Origin: Nitratidesulfovibrio sp. SRB-5
Lineage (GTDB): Bacteria; Desulfobacterota; Desulfovibrionia; Desulfovibrionales; Desulfovibrionaceae
Direction of reading: 5' to 3'
DNA length: 64,000 nucleotides
NCBI RefSeq assembly: GCF_019931275.1
Contig: NZ_JAIOTY010000002.1
Coordinates: 640,131-704,130 of the forward strand
The position numbers and the translations under genes were made by a program. The notes beneath the pieces are model-generated. The model ran no database searches, was not told the origin of the DNA, and saw nothing but the letters and a program-made list of their open reading frames with translations. This document shows positions 55,164 to 63,797 of this stretch, in pieces. Position 1 is the first letter of the stretch; each line of letters opens with the position of its first letter.

Positions 55164-55285
55164 AATTGTGGTGTATGGCGTGAGGCAAGAGGTCGTGCAG
55201 AAACGGCAGGTTCACGCGGGGCAAGGTGCGAGAGGGTAAGAAATACCCCGGCCAGCAGTTTGCCGAGAACAGGGAGAGAATGAAG

Positions 55286-56764
55286 ATGTCGCAGAAAATA
55301 TCCATCGTGCTTGCCCGCCGCGAGTCGTCCGGCGCCGCGCGTTCCCTTGTCACAGCGTTGGTCGTGTTGCTGCTGGCCGCGCTGGTCCTGTCCGGCTGCG
55401 CCGGGCGCGGACCGCGCGAGACCGTGCCGCCGCGTTTCACCGAACTGGAGCGCCATCCGCAGGATCTTTCCGTGTACGCCGCCCGTGCGGGCGGCGACGC
55501 CCCGCTGCTGGACGCCGCCACCCAGGTCGCCCAGGACCAGCGCTGGAACACCCGCTTCTTTGCCCCGTGGGGGCAGACCCGCACCGGGGTCACCATTGCC
55601 GAGGTGGCCCGCACCGCCCCCTACCTGACCAAGGAAGGACGCACGCGCGGCCACGCCGAAAACCTGCTGCCGTGGGATGCCAGCCGCTTTGCTGCGCTGG
55701 TGGCCAACTGCGATGCCCCTTCCTTCCCGGCCATGGCCGAGCGCGGCATCATCGTGCGCAATACCGCCCTGCGCGAACTGCCCACCCTGCGCCCCTCGTT
55801 CGCCAACCCCGACAAGGCCGGGCAGGGCTATCCCTTTGACGACCTTCAGCGGTCCGCCGTGTGGACCGGCACTCCGGTGTTCGTCTCGCACGTGTCGCTG
55901 GACCGGGCCTGGCTGTACTGCGAAACCGGCTTCGCCTCCGGCTGGGTGCCCGCAGAGCACGTGGCCCTTGCCGACGCCACTTTCCGCGCCCTGTACCAGA
56001 ATGGCCGCTACGCCGCCGTGCTGCGCGACGACGTGGCCCTGACCAGCCCGAACCAGGCGTTCATCGCCACGGCGCACATCGGCGCGGTGTTCCCCGTGGC
56101 CGTGGAATCTCCGGGCGGGCTCACCGTGCTGGCGCCCCTGCGCGATGCCGACGGGCGCGCCGTGCTGGGGCAGTCCACCCTGCCCGCCGGGTACGCCGCC
56201 ATGAAGCCGCTGGCCATCTCCGCCGCGCGCATGGCCGAAATCGGCAACCGCATGATGGGCCAGCCCTACGGCTGGGGCGGCATGTACGAGGACCGCGACT
56301 GCTCGGCCACCCTGCGCGACCTGTTCGCCCCCTTCGGCATCTGGCTGCCGCGCAACTCCGCGTCGCAGGCCAAGGCCGGGCGGTTTGTGGATTTCGGCAA
56401 GGCCTCGCCCGACGGCAAGGAAGCCATCATCCGCGCGCAGGGCGTGCCCTTCCTGACCCTGCTGTGGCTCAAGGGACACATTACCCTGTACCTTGGCGAA
56501 TACGACGGCCACCCGGTGATGTTCCACAACATCTGGGGCTTGCGCGTGTTCAACAACAGCGGAGAGGACGGCGAACGCGGGCAGGAGGGCCGGTTCATCC
56601 TGGGCCGCGCCGTGGTCACCTCGCTGCGGCCCGGCACCGAACTGCCCAACCTGACCACTCCGGACGGGCTGGTGGCCCGCATGCTGGGCATGTCCATCCT
56701 TCCCGGCGGGGCTGGCCTTCCCGGCGGGGCTGGCCTTCCCGGCGGCGCGGCGGTGGGGCAGTAG
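55286..56764 (+). CDS. SH3-domain NlpC/P60 cell-wall endopeptidase, lipoprotein
   Basis: A 492-residue lipoprotein: lipobox VLSGC after a strong hydrophobic helix, an N-terminal stabilising segment, SH3-like domains (about 130-300), and a C-terminal NlpC/P60 cysteine peptidase domain. The catalytic Cys lies in YEDRDCSATLRDLF and the His in LKGHITLYLG. Family members cleave gamma-D-glutamyl-diamino acid bonds in peptidoglycan peptides, often recycling fragments. The tail repeats GGAGLP two and a half times (18-base DNA repeat, 56704-56750). The start at 55286 has AGGGAGAG at good spacing. Confidence 0.92.
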   Translation: MSQKISIVLARRESSGAARSLVTALVVLLLAALVLSGCAGRGPRETVPPRFTELERHPQDLSVYAARAGGDAPLLDAATQVAQDQRWNTRFFAPWGQTRTGVTIAEVARTAPYLTKEGRTRGHAENLLPWDASRFAALVANCDAPSFPAMAERGIIVRNTALRELPTLRPSFANPDKAGQGYPFDDLQRSAVWTGTPVFVSHVSLDRAWLYCETGFASGWVPAEHVALADATFRALYQNGRYAAVLRDDVALTSPNQAFIATAHIGAVFPVAVESPGGLTVLAPLRDADGRAVLGQSTLPAGYAAMKPLAISAARMAEIGNRMMGQPYGWGGMYEDRDCSATLRDLFAPFGIWLPRNSASQAKAGRFVDFGKASPDGKEAIIRAQGVPFLTLLWLKGHITLYLGEYDGHPVMFHNIWGLRVFNNSGEDGERGQEGRFILGRAVVTSLRPGTELPNLTTPDGLVARMLGMSILPGGAGLPGGAGLPGGAAVGQ

Positions 56765-56815
56765 CGTGCCGATGGGGGAAATGAGGATTCCGCGCGCCCC
56801 GAACGGGGTGCGCCC

Positions 56816-58192
56816 ATGAGCGGTCACGCCTTTTTCGCGCTGACGCTGGGCTGCAAGATCAACCAGTACGAGACCGAGGCCGTGCGCGAGGCATGGCTGG
56901 CGCGCGGCTGGCGCGAGGCGGCGGACCCCGCCGCTGCCGACGTGCTGCTGGTCAACTCGTGCGCGGTCACCGCGCGCGCCGTGGCCGACGTGCGGCAGGC
57001 CGTGGCCCGCATGCACCGGGCCGCGCCGCAGGGACGCATCGTGGTCACCGGCTGCGCGGCGCAGGTGCTGCGCGAGGACATTGCCGCGCTGCCCGGCGTG
57101 ACCGACGTGGTGGGCCAGCAGGCCAAGGTTTCGCTGCTGCGGTATAACCCGGAGCGGGGCGCGGCGGGGGCGCATGAACCCGATGGAGGGGGCGGGGGCG
57201 ACGGCGGCGACGATCTTGCCGCTGGTGACGCCGTGTTTCCGGCCTTCCGCATCGACGGATTCACCCGGTCACGCCCCGTGCTCAAGGTGCAGGACGGCTG
57301 TTCGCACCGCTGCACCTACTGCATCGTGCCGCTGGCCCGCGGCGCGGCCCGCAGCCGCGACCCGCGCGAGGCGCTGGCAGAGGCGCGCCGCCTGCTGGAT
57401 GCGGGGTTTCGCGAACTCATCGTCTCCGGCGTGAACCTGCGCCAGTACGGGCGCGACCTGCCCGGCGGCGGGCCGGACTTCTGGGATTTGCTGGCCTTTC
57501 TGGAACGCGAGCTTGCCCCGCAGTGGGCGGGCCGGGCGCGGCTGCGCATCAGTTCGCTGGAGCCGGGTCAGCTTGGCGAGCGAGCGCTGGACGTGCTGGC
57601 CGAAAGCCGTCTGGTGGCCCCGCAACTGCATCTTTCGTTGCAGAGCGGCAGCCCCGGCGTGTTGCGCCGCATGGGACGGGGGCATTACCGGCCCGAGCCG
57701 CTGCTGGATTTCGTGCGCGAGTTGGCCGGGGTGTGGCCGTTGTTCGGCCTTGGCGCGGACATCCTGACCGGCTTTCCCGGCGAGACGGACGCCGAGTTTG
57801 GCGAGACGCTGGATTTCGTGGGGGCGTTGCCGCTGACCTATGCGCACGTGTTCCCGTATTCGCGCAGGCCGGGCACCCCGGCGGCGGTGATGGAGGGGCA
57901 ACTGCCGCAGGAGGTGAAGAAGCGCCGGGCGGCGGAGTTGCGCGGTGCGGTGACGGTGAAGAAGGCCACGTTCCTGCAACGCCTGCTGGACGAACCGCGC
58001 CTGCTGGTGGCCCCGGAGGGGGCGCGCGGCGTGAAGGGCGTGTGCGAGTATTATGCGGAGTGCCGGTTCACCGGCGGGCGGCGTCCGGCTGCGCAGGCGG
58101 GGCAGGGCGGGGAGCAGGCAGGCCCCGGCGATCTGGTGGCCGTGCGTCCGTTGGCTGTCGAGCGTGACGGTCTGTTGGTGGAGGCTGTGTAG
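56816..58192 (+). CDS. mtaB: tRNA methylthiotransferase, MtaB type
   Basis: Radical SAM enzyme of the MiaB/MtaB family, adding a methylthio group to t6A37 of tRNA. The 458-residue protein has the N-terminal cluster cysteines (TLGCKINQYE, VNSCAVT, VTGCAAQ), the radical SAM motif DGCSHRCTYCIVP, and a C-terminal TRAM-like region. A Gly/Asp-rich insert (GGGGGDGGDD) precedes the radical SAM core and a low-complexity insert (AGQGGEQAGPG) lies in the TRAM region. It is 51 bases after the NlpC/P60 gene. Confidence 0.93.
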   Translation: MSGHAFFALTLGCKINQYETEAVREAWLARGWREAADPAAADVLLVNSCAVTARAVADVRQAVARMHRAAPQGRIVVTGCAAQVLREDIAALPGVTDVVGQQAKVSLLRYNPERGAAGAHEPDGGGGGDGGDDLAAGDAVFPAFRIDGFTRSRPVLKVQDGCSHRCTYCIVPLARGAARSRDPREALAEARRLLDAGFRELIVSGVNLRQYGRDLPGGGPDFWDLLAFLERELAPQWAGRARLRISSLEPGQLGERALDVLAESRLVAPQLHLSLQSGSPGVLRRMGRGHYRPEPLLDFVRELAGVWPLFGLGADILTGFPGETDAEFGETLDFVGALPLTYAHVFPYSRRPGTPAAVMEGQLPQEVKKRRAAELRGAVTVKKATFLQRLLDEPRLLVAPEGARGVKGVCEYYAECRFTGGRRPAAQAGQGGEQAGPGDLVAVRPLAVERDGLLVEAV

Positions 58193-58309
58193 CGGTCAGG
58201 CTTGGCTGTGCTTTTGAGCGAATACGGCTGTCCATCATGCATGTCATGGTGGGCAGCCGTTGTTTTTGGGGTAAGTGGGAAACTGCTGGATGTGGATGCT
58301 TGTTGGGGC

Positions 58310-58568
58310 GCGCGGTCACGTTGCTTGCGGAATCCGCGCTTTGCGGACGCCATCCGTAAGATTCGCGCAAACGCTCATCTAACGGCTGCCGCCTTTTTGG
58401 GCCGGGCGGCGTTGGCGCGTGATTTTCGCTGCTCACGTACGCCAGTACGCTCCGTACGAAAATCGCGCGCCGCCTTGCCCGGCCACAAAAAAACGTAATT
58501 CCTTGCACCGTGCCCACACCAACCATCCGCGCTGGAGGACCGGCGCGGAGTATAAGGAAGAAAGGCAG
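58310..58568 (+). repeat. Dispersed hairpin element, family A copy 3
   Basis: Arms GGCCGGGCGGCGTTGG-CGCGTGATTTTCG (58400-58428) and CGAAAATC-GCGCGCCGCCTTGCCCGGCC (58457-58484) enclose GCTCACGTACGCCAGTACG. A REP-like unit (58345-58393) precedes, and the GCTGG/CCGGC hairpin with GGAGTATAAGGAAGAAAGGC follows. The variable part of the stem differs from copies 1 and 2 on both arms. Confidence 0.8.
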
Positions 58569-58689
58569 TTCCACGGATGCAGGAAAGACGGTGGAGGAAA
58601 GGCCGGGGAAGAAGACGAGGCAGTTCTGTCGTGGGAAATTGGTGGTGGCTGCCCAAGAATGTCCCTGCCAACGCACCCCGTCCACGATG

Positions 58690-58749
58690 AAAAAGTTGAA
58701 AGGGGAGGGGTGCGGGGAGGGGAAAAATTTCAATTTTTCTCCTCCCCGC
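58690..58749 (-). terminator. Long-stem terminator after lipA (terminator family T)
   Basis: Minus strand: an 18-base stem GCGGGGAGGAGAAAAATT/AATTTTTCCCCTCCCCGC (one mismatch), a C-rich spacer and CTTTTT (58695-58690). It begins 8 bases after the lipA stop. Confidence 0.75.
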
Positions 58750-58756
58750 ATTCTCT

Positions 58757-59704
58757 TCACATTTTCTTTTCTGCTTCAGTCTCCCTCAATTTTCCCCTAC
58801 TGCCCCGCAACTGCTGCAGGGCGTCGTAGGCGGCGCGGGCGTTGTAGCTGCTGCGCACGAGGGGGGCGGAGAACACGTGGGGGATGCCGAGGGCGTGGCC
58901 GTGGGCGGCGTAGCTTTCGAAGACATCGGGGTGCACGTAACGTTCGACGGGCGGGTGGTTGCGGCTGGGCCGCATGTACTGCCCGATGGTGGCGATGTGG
59001 CAGCCCGTGGCGGCAAGGTCGGCCAGGGTGGCGCACACCTCGTCGTCGGTTTCTCCCAGGCCCACCATCAGCCCGCTTTTGGCGATGGCCCCGGCGGCGC
59101 GTACGCGGGCCAGCAGTTCCAGGCTCTGGGCGTAGTCGGCCTGCGGGCGGATGCGCGGGTAGTGCGCGGGCGGGGTTTCCACGTTGTGGTTGATGATGTC
59201 GGGCGCGGCGTCCAGCACGGTGTCCAGCGCGGCCCGGCTGCCGCGAAAGTCGGGGATCAGCACCTCGATGGTGGCGGGCTGGCCGCTCTCGGCGGCGGGC
59301 AGGGCGCTGCGCAGGGCGCGCACCGTGGCCGCGAAATGGGCAGAGCCGCCATCGGGCAGGTCGTCGCGGGTGACGGAGGTGACCACCACGTGCGAAAGCC
59401 CCAGGCGCGCGGCGCCTTCGGCCACGCGGCGGGGTTCGTCGGGGTCTGGCGGAGCGGCCTGGCCGGGGGTGATGTTGCAGAAGGCGCAGTTGCGCGTGCA
59501 CACGTTGCCCAGAATGAGGAACGTGGCCGTACCCGAAGAAAAGCACTCGAACATGTTCGGGCACTTGGCGCTCTGACACACGGTGTTCAGGCGCAGGTCG
59601 TCCACCAGCGAACGGGTATCCCCGTAGGTGTGGCTACAGGGCAGCTTTACCCGCAGCCACGGCGGAATCCGCAAAGATGGTGCGGAATTGCCGGGCACAG
59701 ACAT
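58757..59704 (-). CDS. lipA: Lipoyl synthase
   Basis: Radical SAM enzyme inserting two sulfurs into protein-bound octanoate. The 315-residue protein has both cluster motifs: the auxiliary [12 protein letters not shown] and the radical [11 protein letters not shown], and the family [13 protein letters not shown]. Homology starts at PPWLRVKLP, so the gene overlaps the end of lipB by 71 bases in another frame, an unusually long overlap. It ends at its own long-stem terminator. Confidence 0.96.
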   Translation of the reverse strand: MSVPGNSAPSLRIPPWLRVKLPCSHTYGDTRSLVDDLRLNTVCQSAKCPNMFECFSSGTATFLILGNVCTRNCAFCNITPGQAAPPDPDEPRRVAEGAARLGLSHVVVTSVTRDDLPDGGSAHFAATVRALRSALPAAESGQPATIEVLIPDFRGSRAALDTVLDAAPDIINHNVETPPAHYPRIRPQADYAQSLELLARVRAAGAIAKSGLMVGLGETDDEVCATLADLAATGCHIATIGQYMRPSRNHPPVERYVHPDVFESYAAHGHALGIPHVFSAPLVRSSYNARAAYDALQQLRGSRGKLRETEAEKKM

Positions 59705-60290
59705 CCTTTACCTCCTGCATGGTGGGGGCATCGCCGCCCAGTTCACGGTGCAGCGACGTGGCCTGCGCGTCGGGCAGGCCGCACAGGGTGATCATTTCGA
59801 ACAATGACAGGTCGCGCCCCACGTTCAGGGCGAACCCGTGGTACGAGGTCCAGCGGCGCACGGCCATGCCGATGGAGCATATCTTGCGGTTTTCGATCCA
59901 CACGCCGGGGCGGCCTTCCCAGCGGGCTGCCGCCAGCCCGAAGTGTGCCAGCGTGGCAATGACCACTTCTTCGAGGTCGTGGAACATTTGCCGCAGGCCG
60001 CCGGGCCGCTTGGCCACCCGGAACACCGGGTAGGCCACCAGCTGGCCGGGGAAATGGCAGGTGATGTTGCCCCCGCGCGAGGACTGCACAAGGTCTATGC
60101 CCTGCGTTGCCAGCCATTCGCGGCCCACGTGCAGGTTTTCGCCCCCGCCGTTGCGGCCAAGGGTGATCACCGGGTGGTGCTCCAGCAGGTACAGGGTTTC
60201 TTCCGCCCCTGCCGCCACTTCCTCCAGGCGTGCCCGTTGCAGGGCGTCGGCCTCTGCGTAGCGGATGAGGCCCAGGTCGATGATGTTCAT
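59634..60290 (-). CDS. lipB: Octanoyltransferase
   Basis: Transfers octanoyl from ACP to lipoyl domains. The 218-residue protein shows [32 protein letters not shown], the active-site Lys in ENRKICSIG and SYHGFALNV, and the catalytic Cys in MITLCGLPD (Leu replaces the common Pro before Cys). Upstream of lipA, with overlapping ends. Confidence 0.95.
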   Translation of the reverse strand: MNIIDLGLIRYAEADALQRARLEEVAAGAEETLYLLEHHPVITLGRNGGGENLHVGREWLATQGIDLVQSSRGGNITCHFPGQLVAYPVFRVAKRPGGLRQMFHDLEEVVIATLAHFGLAAARWEGRPGVWIENRKICSIGMAVRRWTSYHGFALNVGRDLSLFEMITLCGLPDAQATSLHRELGGDAPTMQEVKDVCARQFRTIFADSAVAAGKAAL

Positions 60291-60314
60291 GCGCGTGGTG
60301 TTCCGGTTGCGAAG

Positions 60315-60340
60315 GGCCGGGGGCGGTGGCGTCCCCGGCC
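60315..60340. terminator. Hairpin between the Rsm22-like gene and lipB
   Basis: GGCCGGGGG/CCCCGGCC-type stem without a U-tract in the direction of the genes (minus). It may weakly separate lipB from the upstream gene. Confidence 0.35.
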
Positions 60341-60410
60341 TTGGAGTTTTCGATGGGCCTGTCCCGGCGTCGCAGAGGCTGGCGCGGGGCGGTTGCCCCG
60401 GGCGTGCCCG

Positions 60411-63338
60411 CTAGTCGTCGCGTCGGGGCCTGCGCCGCCGCGCCTGATGTTGGCCGTTGTCGGGCCGGTCATTCCGTCGATCATCCCGTCGATCATCCCG
60501 TCGATCATCCCGCCGATCGTCACGACGGTCGTTCTGGCGCTCGTTCTGGCGCTGTTCGGAGCGCTCCGGGCGGCGATCGGTACGCTGCCCGGCCTGTTCG
60601 CCGGGGCGACGATCGTTGCGGGGGGCGTTGCGCTGGTCTTCGCCGCGCTCACCACGTCCCCCGCGATCAGGACGACCCTGCTGCGGACGCTGCTGCCCGT
60701 CGTCTCGCCGGGGGGCGGGGCCACGTCCTTCGGGCCGACGGTCCGCCGGGCGGCGCTCGGTTGGCCGACGCTCCTCGGGCCGACGTTCCTCGGCGCGGCG
60801 CGGGGCACGATCGTCACGGTCCTGCTGGGCGCCGGGCCTGCCTTCCCGGTCGAAATGACGGCGCGGCTTGCCCTTGCGGCCTTCGTCGGGGCGTTGCTGG
60901 CCCCCGAAATCGCGCGGCGATTCGAGCTTGCTATCGGGCCTGGCGTCTGGCCGGGCGTCCGGACGGGCACCGGCGGCGCGTTCCTGCCGGTGGTCCGGCC
61001 TGCGGTCGCGCGGAGCGTCGCCACGGGCTCCGGGGTGGCGCTGGGCGCGGTGTTCGTGGCGTTCGCCGCCCCGCTCGTGCCGGTCCCCTCGCTCCATCCG
61101 GTCCATTTGATCTGGCCGCCGTTCCTGTCCGCGTCCCTGATTGCCGTCCTGCCGCTGGGCGCGCGGCTGCCGGTCATGGTCGCCCCGGCCTTCGCGTCGT
61201 CCTTCCTGCGGACCGTCGGGCCGCTGGCGGCGGGCATTGCCGAAGGGGCGCTGCGGGCGACCCTGCCCGCGCTGCTGGCCGTCGCGGTCGCCATGTGCGG
61301 GCCGTTGTCCCCGGCCCTGATGCTGTCCCTGCCGAGCGGACTGCGTCCCATCGCCAGCGTCGTCCCACGCGTTCAGGGCGCGCTGGGCCGTGGCGTTGGG
61401 GGCGTTCCTGTCGTCCTGTTCGCCATGCCGGGGGCGGCGGTTGGCCCACTGGCCGCGCTGGTTGCCCTGCTGCCCGTCAGGGTTATTCTGTCTCCGGTCG
61501 GCGCGCTGCCCGTCGGGGTGACGCTCTCTCCGGTCAGCACGCTGACCGTCAGGGTGACGTTCTCTCCGGTCAGCACGCTGACCGTCGGGCTGCCCGGCAC
61601 CCCGCCCGGTCTTGCGCATGCCGGAGCCGCCATCGCGTTCCGTGCGATTGGTCCGGCGTCCACCCGATTCCGCGCGGTTGCCGAAATCATCGGGCAGGCC
61701 GCCCCGGCGGCGGGCGCCATGCCCCGCGCCGCTGTCGCCCGCAAAGCCGCCGCTGAACGGTTCGCCGAACCCGTCGTCAAGGGTGCGGCCACGCCGCGCG
61801 CCGAAGCGCGGCATGCCGCGCCGCTGCGCGGCCCTGCCCCCGTGCGACTGGTTTGGCTGGTTGGCGAACATCTGGCTGTACGTCGCGCCGTGGTCGGGGC
61901 CATCGGCGCGGTTGCCGTCGGGTTCGGACGGGTCATGTCCTTCATGTTCATGGGGCCCGTCGAAATCTTCACCTCCGGCTCCGGCGGCAGCGGGCGCATC
62001 CCATTGCGGCGCGCCTTCCATCAGGAAGGCTGGCTGCGTGTCGTCCCCGTCGTCCACCCCGGGGGCTGCTTGCGCCGCGCGCCCGGCAGCCTTGCCGCGC
62101 ACGGGCTTTCCACCCCGGTCGACCGGGCTTGCCTTGCCTCTGGGGGCCTTGCCCGCAGCGCCTGCGGTACCGGCTGCGCCAGTGGCCTTGCCATCCCGGC
62201 TGGGCGGGGTCCATTCCAGTTCCAGCGCGCCCGACTTGCGGTCGCGGCGTTCCACTTCCGGCCAGGTGATGTCGAGGGCCGTGCCGGAATGCACGTGCCG
62301 CGCGTCGTGCAGCAGGGCCAGCCCCCGTTCGGAGCAGGCGTAGCGCGCGGGTTCGCGGCGTCCGGGCAGGGGGAAGGCGTCGGAAATGATGCGGATGGTG
62401 TTGTGCGGCGCCACCACCTTGTCCGCCTCGCCCAGCAGCACGAAGGACAGGCTGGCGGTGCCCTTTTCCAGCTTGGCCCGGCGGCTCAGTTCTTCCAGCC
62501 ACGTGGGCGCGCCCTGGATGGGGAAGGTGAAGTGGCACCAGCCGCCCGCGCCGCCCTGTTCCAGCAGGGGGCATTCGTCGTGGTGGGGGCAGGGGGACAG
62601 CGGGGCAAGCCCCACCTCCATGGCCGCGCGGCGGAACAGGGTGACGTAGCGCGCACCCAGGCGGGTACCCGGCTCTATGACCAGCACGCGCCCGCCGTGC
62701 GACAGCGCCGAGCCGATCTTTTCAGCCAGGTCTTCCATGCGGAATTCCAGCGGTTCGTCGCGGCGCGGCTTCAGTTCGTTCAGCACGTTGCCCGCCATGA
62801 TCAGCGCCGCGTCACCGCGCGCCTCCTTCAGGGCCGATTCCATGGGGGCGCGGAGGGTGCGCAGCGCCCAGGGCGATTCTTCTCCCGCGATGACTTGCAG
62901 CAGTTCGCGGCCCACTTCCAGCGGGTGGGGGGCGATGTCGGCGCACAAGAAGGTCAGCGGCAGGGTGCGCAGGTCGGGCCGGGCCAGCCACAGGGCCAGG
63001 GGCAGGGTCAGCGGGCCGCTGCCCAGGTCCAGGATCAGCGGGCGTTCCAGCAGGGCATCGCGGTCCACCAGGTCCAGCGAGGGCAGCAGGCGGCCAAGGC
63101 GCACCAGGTTCCACGGCATGAAGTATCGCAGGTAGGCGGACAGCAGGCGCGGGGCCGCCCAGTACGGGTCGGAGAGCGAACCGCGCTCGCTGGTGAGCAC
63201 CAGCGACAGGTCGTGGATGGCCGTGGGCAGGTCGCGGCGGTGCGCGGTGCGCAGCGGGGCCACGGTGTCCAGCGCCGTGGGCAGTGATTCCAGGCGCTGC
63301 CGGTATTCCGGGGACAGGGCGGCGAAAAGATGGTGCAT
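60411..63338 (-). CDS. Rsm22-like methyltransferase with a very long Arg/Asp/Gly/Gln-rich tail
   Basis: A 975-residue protein. Residues 1 to about 380 form an Rsm22-type SAM-dependent methyltransferase: PYWAAPRLLSAYLRYFMPWN, the SAM motif LILDLGSGPLTLPLAL, and the Cys-containing motif CPHHDECPLLE with WCHF (Rsm22-like cluster or metal site). Mitochondrial Rsm22 acts on the small ribosomal subunit. The remaining 590 or so residues are a disordered tail of Arg, Asp, Gly, Gln, Asn and Pro with runs such as HPDGQRADRRER (three times) and RRDDRRDD (several), coded by short DNA repeats. Such a tail is not part of the family. The reading frame is uninterrupted and the tail's codons follow the same strand bias, so it looks translated. 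The start at 63338 is chosen by homology. Confidence 0.85.
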   Translation of the reverse strand: MHHLFAALSPEYRQRLESLPTALDTVAPLRTAHRRDLPTAIHDLSLVLTSERGSLSDPYWAAPRLLSAYLRYFMPWNLVRLGRLLPSLDLVDRDALLERPLILDLGSGPLTLPLALWLARPDLRTLPLTFLCADIAPHPLEVGRELLQVIAGEESPWALRTLRAPMESALKEARGDAALIMAGNVLNELKPRRDEPLEFRMEDLAEKIGSALSHGGRVLVIEPGTRLGARYVTLFRRAAMEVGLAPLSPCPHHDECPLLEQGGAGGWCHFTFPIQGAPTWLEELSRRAKLEKGTASLSFVLLGEADKVVAPHNTIRIISDAFPLPGRREPARYACSERGLALLHDARHVHSGTALDITWPEVERRDRKSGALELEWTPPSRDGKATGAAGTAGAAGKAPRGKASPVDRGGKPVRGKAAGRAAQAAPGVDDGDDTQPAFLMEGAPQWDAPAAAGAGGEDFDGPHEHEGHDPSEPDGNRADGPDHGATYSQMFANQPNQSHGGRAAQRRGMPRFGARRGRTLDDGFGEPFSGGFAGDSGAGHGARRRGGLPDDFGNRAESGGRRTNRTERDGGSGMRKTGRGAGQPDGQRADRRERHPDGQRADRRERHPDGQRADRRQNNPDGQQGNQRGQWANRRPRHGEQDDRNAPNATAQRALNAWDDAGDGTQSARQGQHQGRGQRPAHGDRDGQQRGQGRPQRPFGNARRQRPDGPQEGRREGRGDHDRQPRAQRQDGNQGRGQERRPDQMDRMERGDRHERGGERHEHRAQRHPGARGDAPRDRRPDHRQERAAGARPDARPDARPDSKLESPRDFGGQQRPDEGRKGKPRRHFDREGRPGAQQDRDDRAPRRAEERRPEERRPTERRPADRRPEGRGPAPRRDDGQQRPQQGRPDRGGRGERGEDQRNAPRNDRRPGEQAGQRTDRRPERSEQRQNERQNDRRDDRRDDRRDDRRDDRRNDRPDNGQHQARRRRPRRDD

Positions 63339-63797
63339 GCGAAATCCGTTGGTTGGGTGCCGGTGCAACCGGCGATGCATGGGCTGCCGCACGCGAGGAT
63401 GCGCGGGCGCGGCCAGCGCGGAAGCCGGTCATGCAGGGGCACGGGGCCGGGGCATGGGCCGGAACGCGGGGCCGGTGTCGTGGCGTCCGGCGAGGTGCGC
63501 GGGCGCGGCTGCGGGCGGTTTGCGCTGTGCGCCGCCCGTATCGGGAAGTACTCGGAATCGGTGAAAGCGGGCGGGCACGGGCCGGCCGGGCTTTCCGGTG
63601 TTCGGGGGCCGCTGGTGGTCCTGCCGGTGCAGGGAATCGGGGCGGCTGGATGCACCCTTGCGGTGCGGCCTGTCAGGCTGTTGCGGCATCCCGGCCGCAC
63701 GTCGGGAGTGCGGCGGGGGGTGATTGTGGGTGGCTCCGCCTGTCTTTGGCGGTTCCACCTGTCGGGGCACGCGGCGGTGTCGGGCCGTCGTGCCGTA
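63339..63797. other. Gap without a supported gene
   Basis: About 460 bases between the ASKHA-type gene and the Rsm22-like gene, both on the minus strand. I see no gene, terminator or strong repeat here; the sequence is G+C-rich with GGGGCCGGGG-like runs (63440-63480). Confidence 0.45.

Noticed and set aside
59838-63287. Open frame of over 1100 codons on the plus strand opposite lipB and the Rsm22-like gene
   Set aside because: Mirror frame of the repetitive Arg/Asp/Gly tail; no start signal or recognisable domain, and the minus strand has clear conserved genes at both ends.
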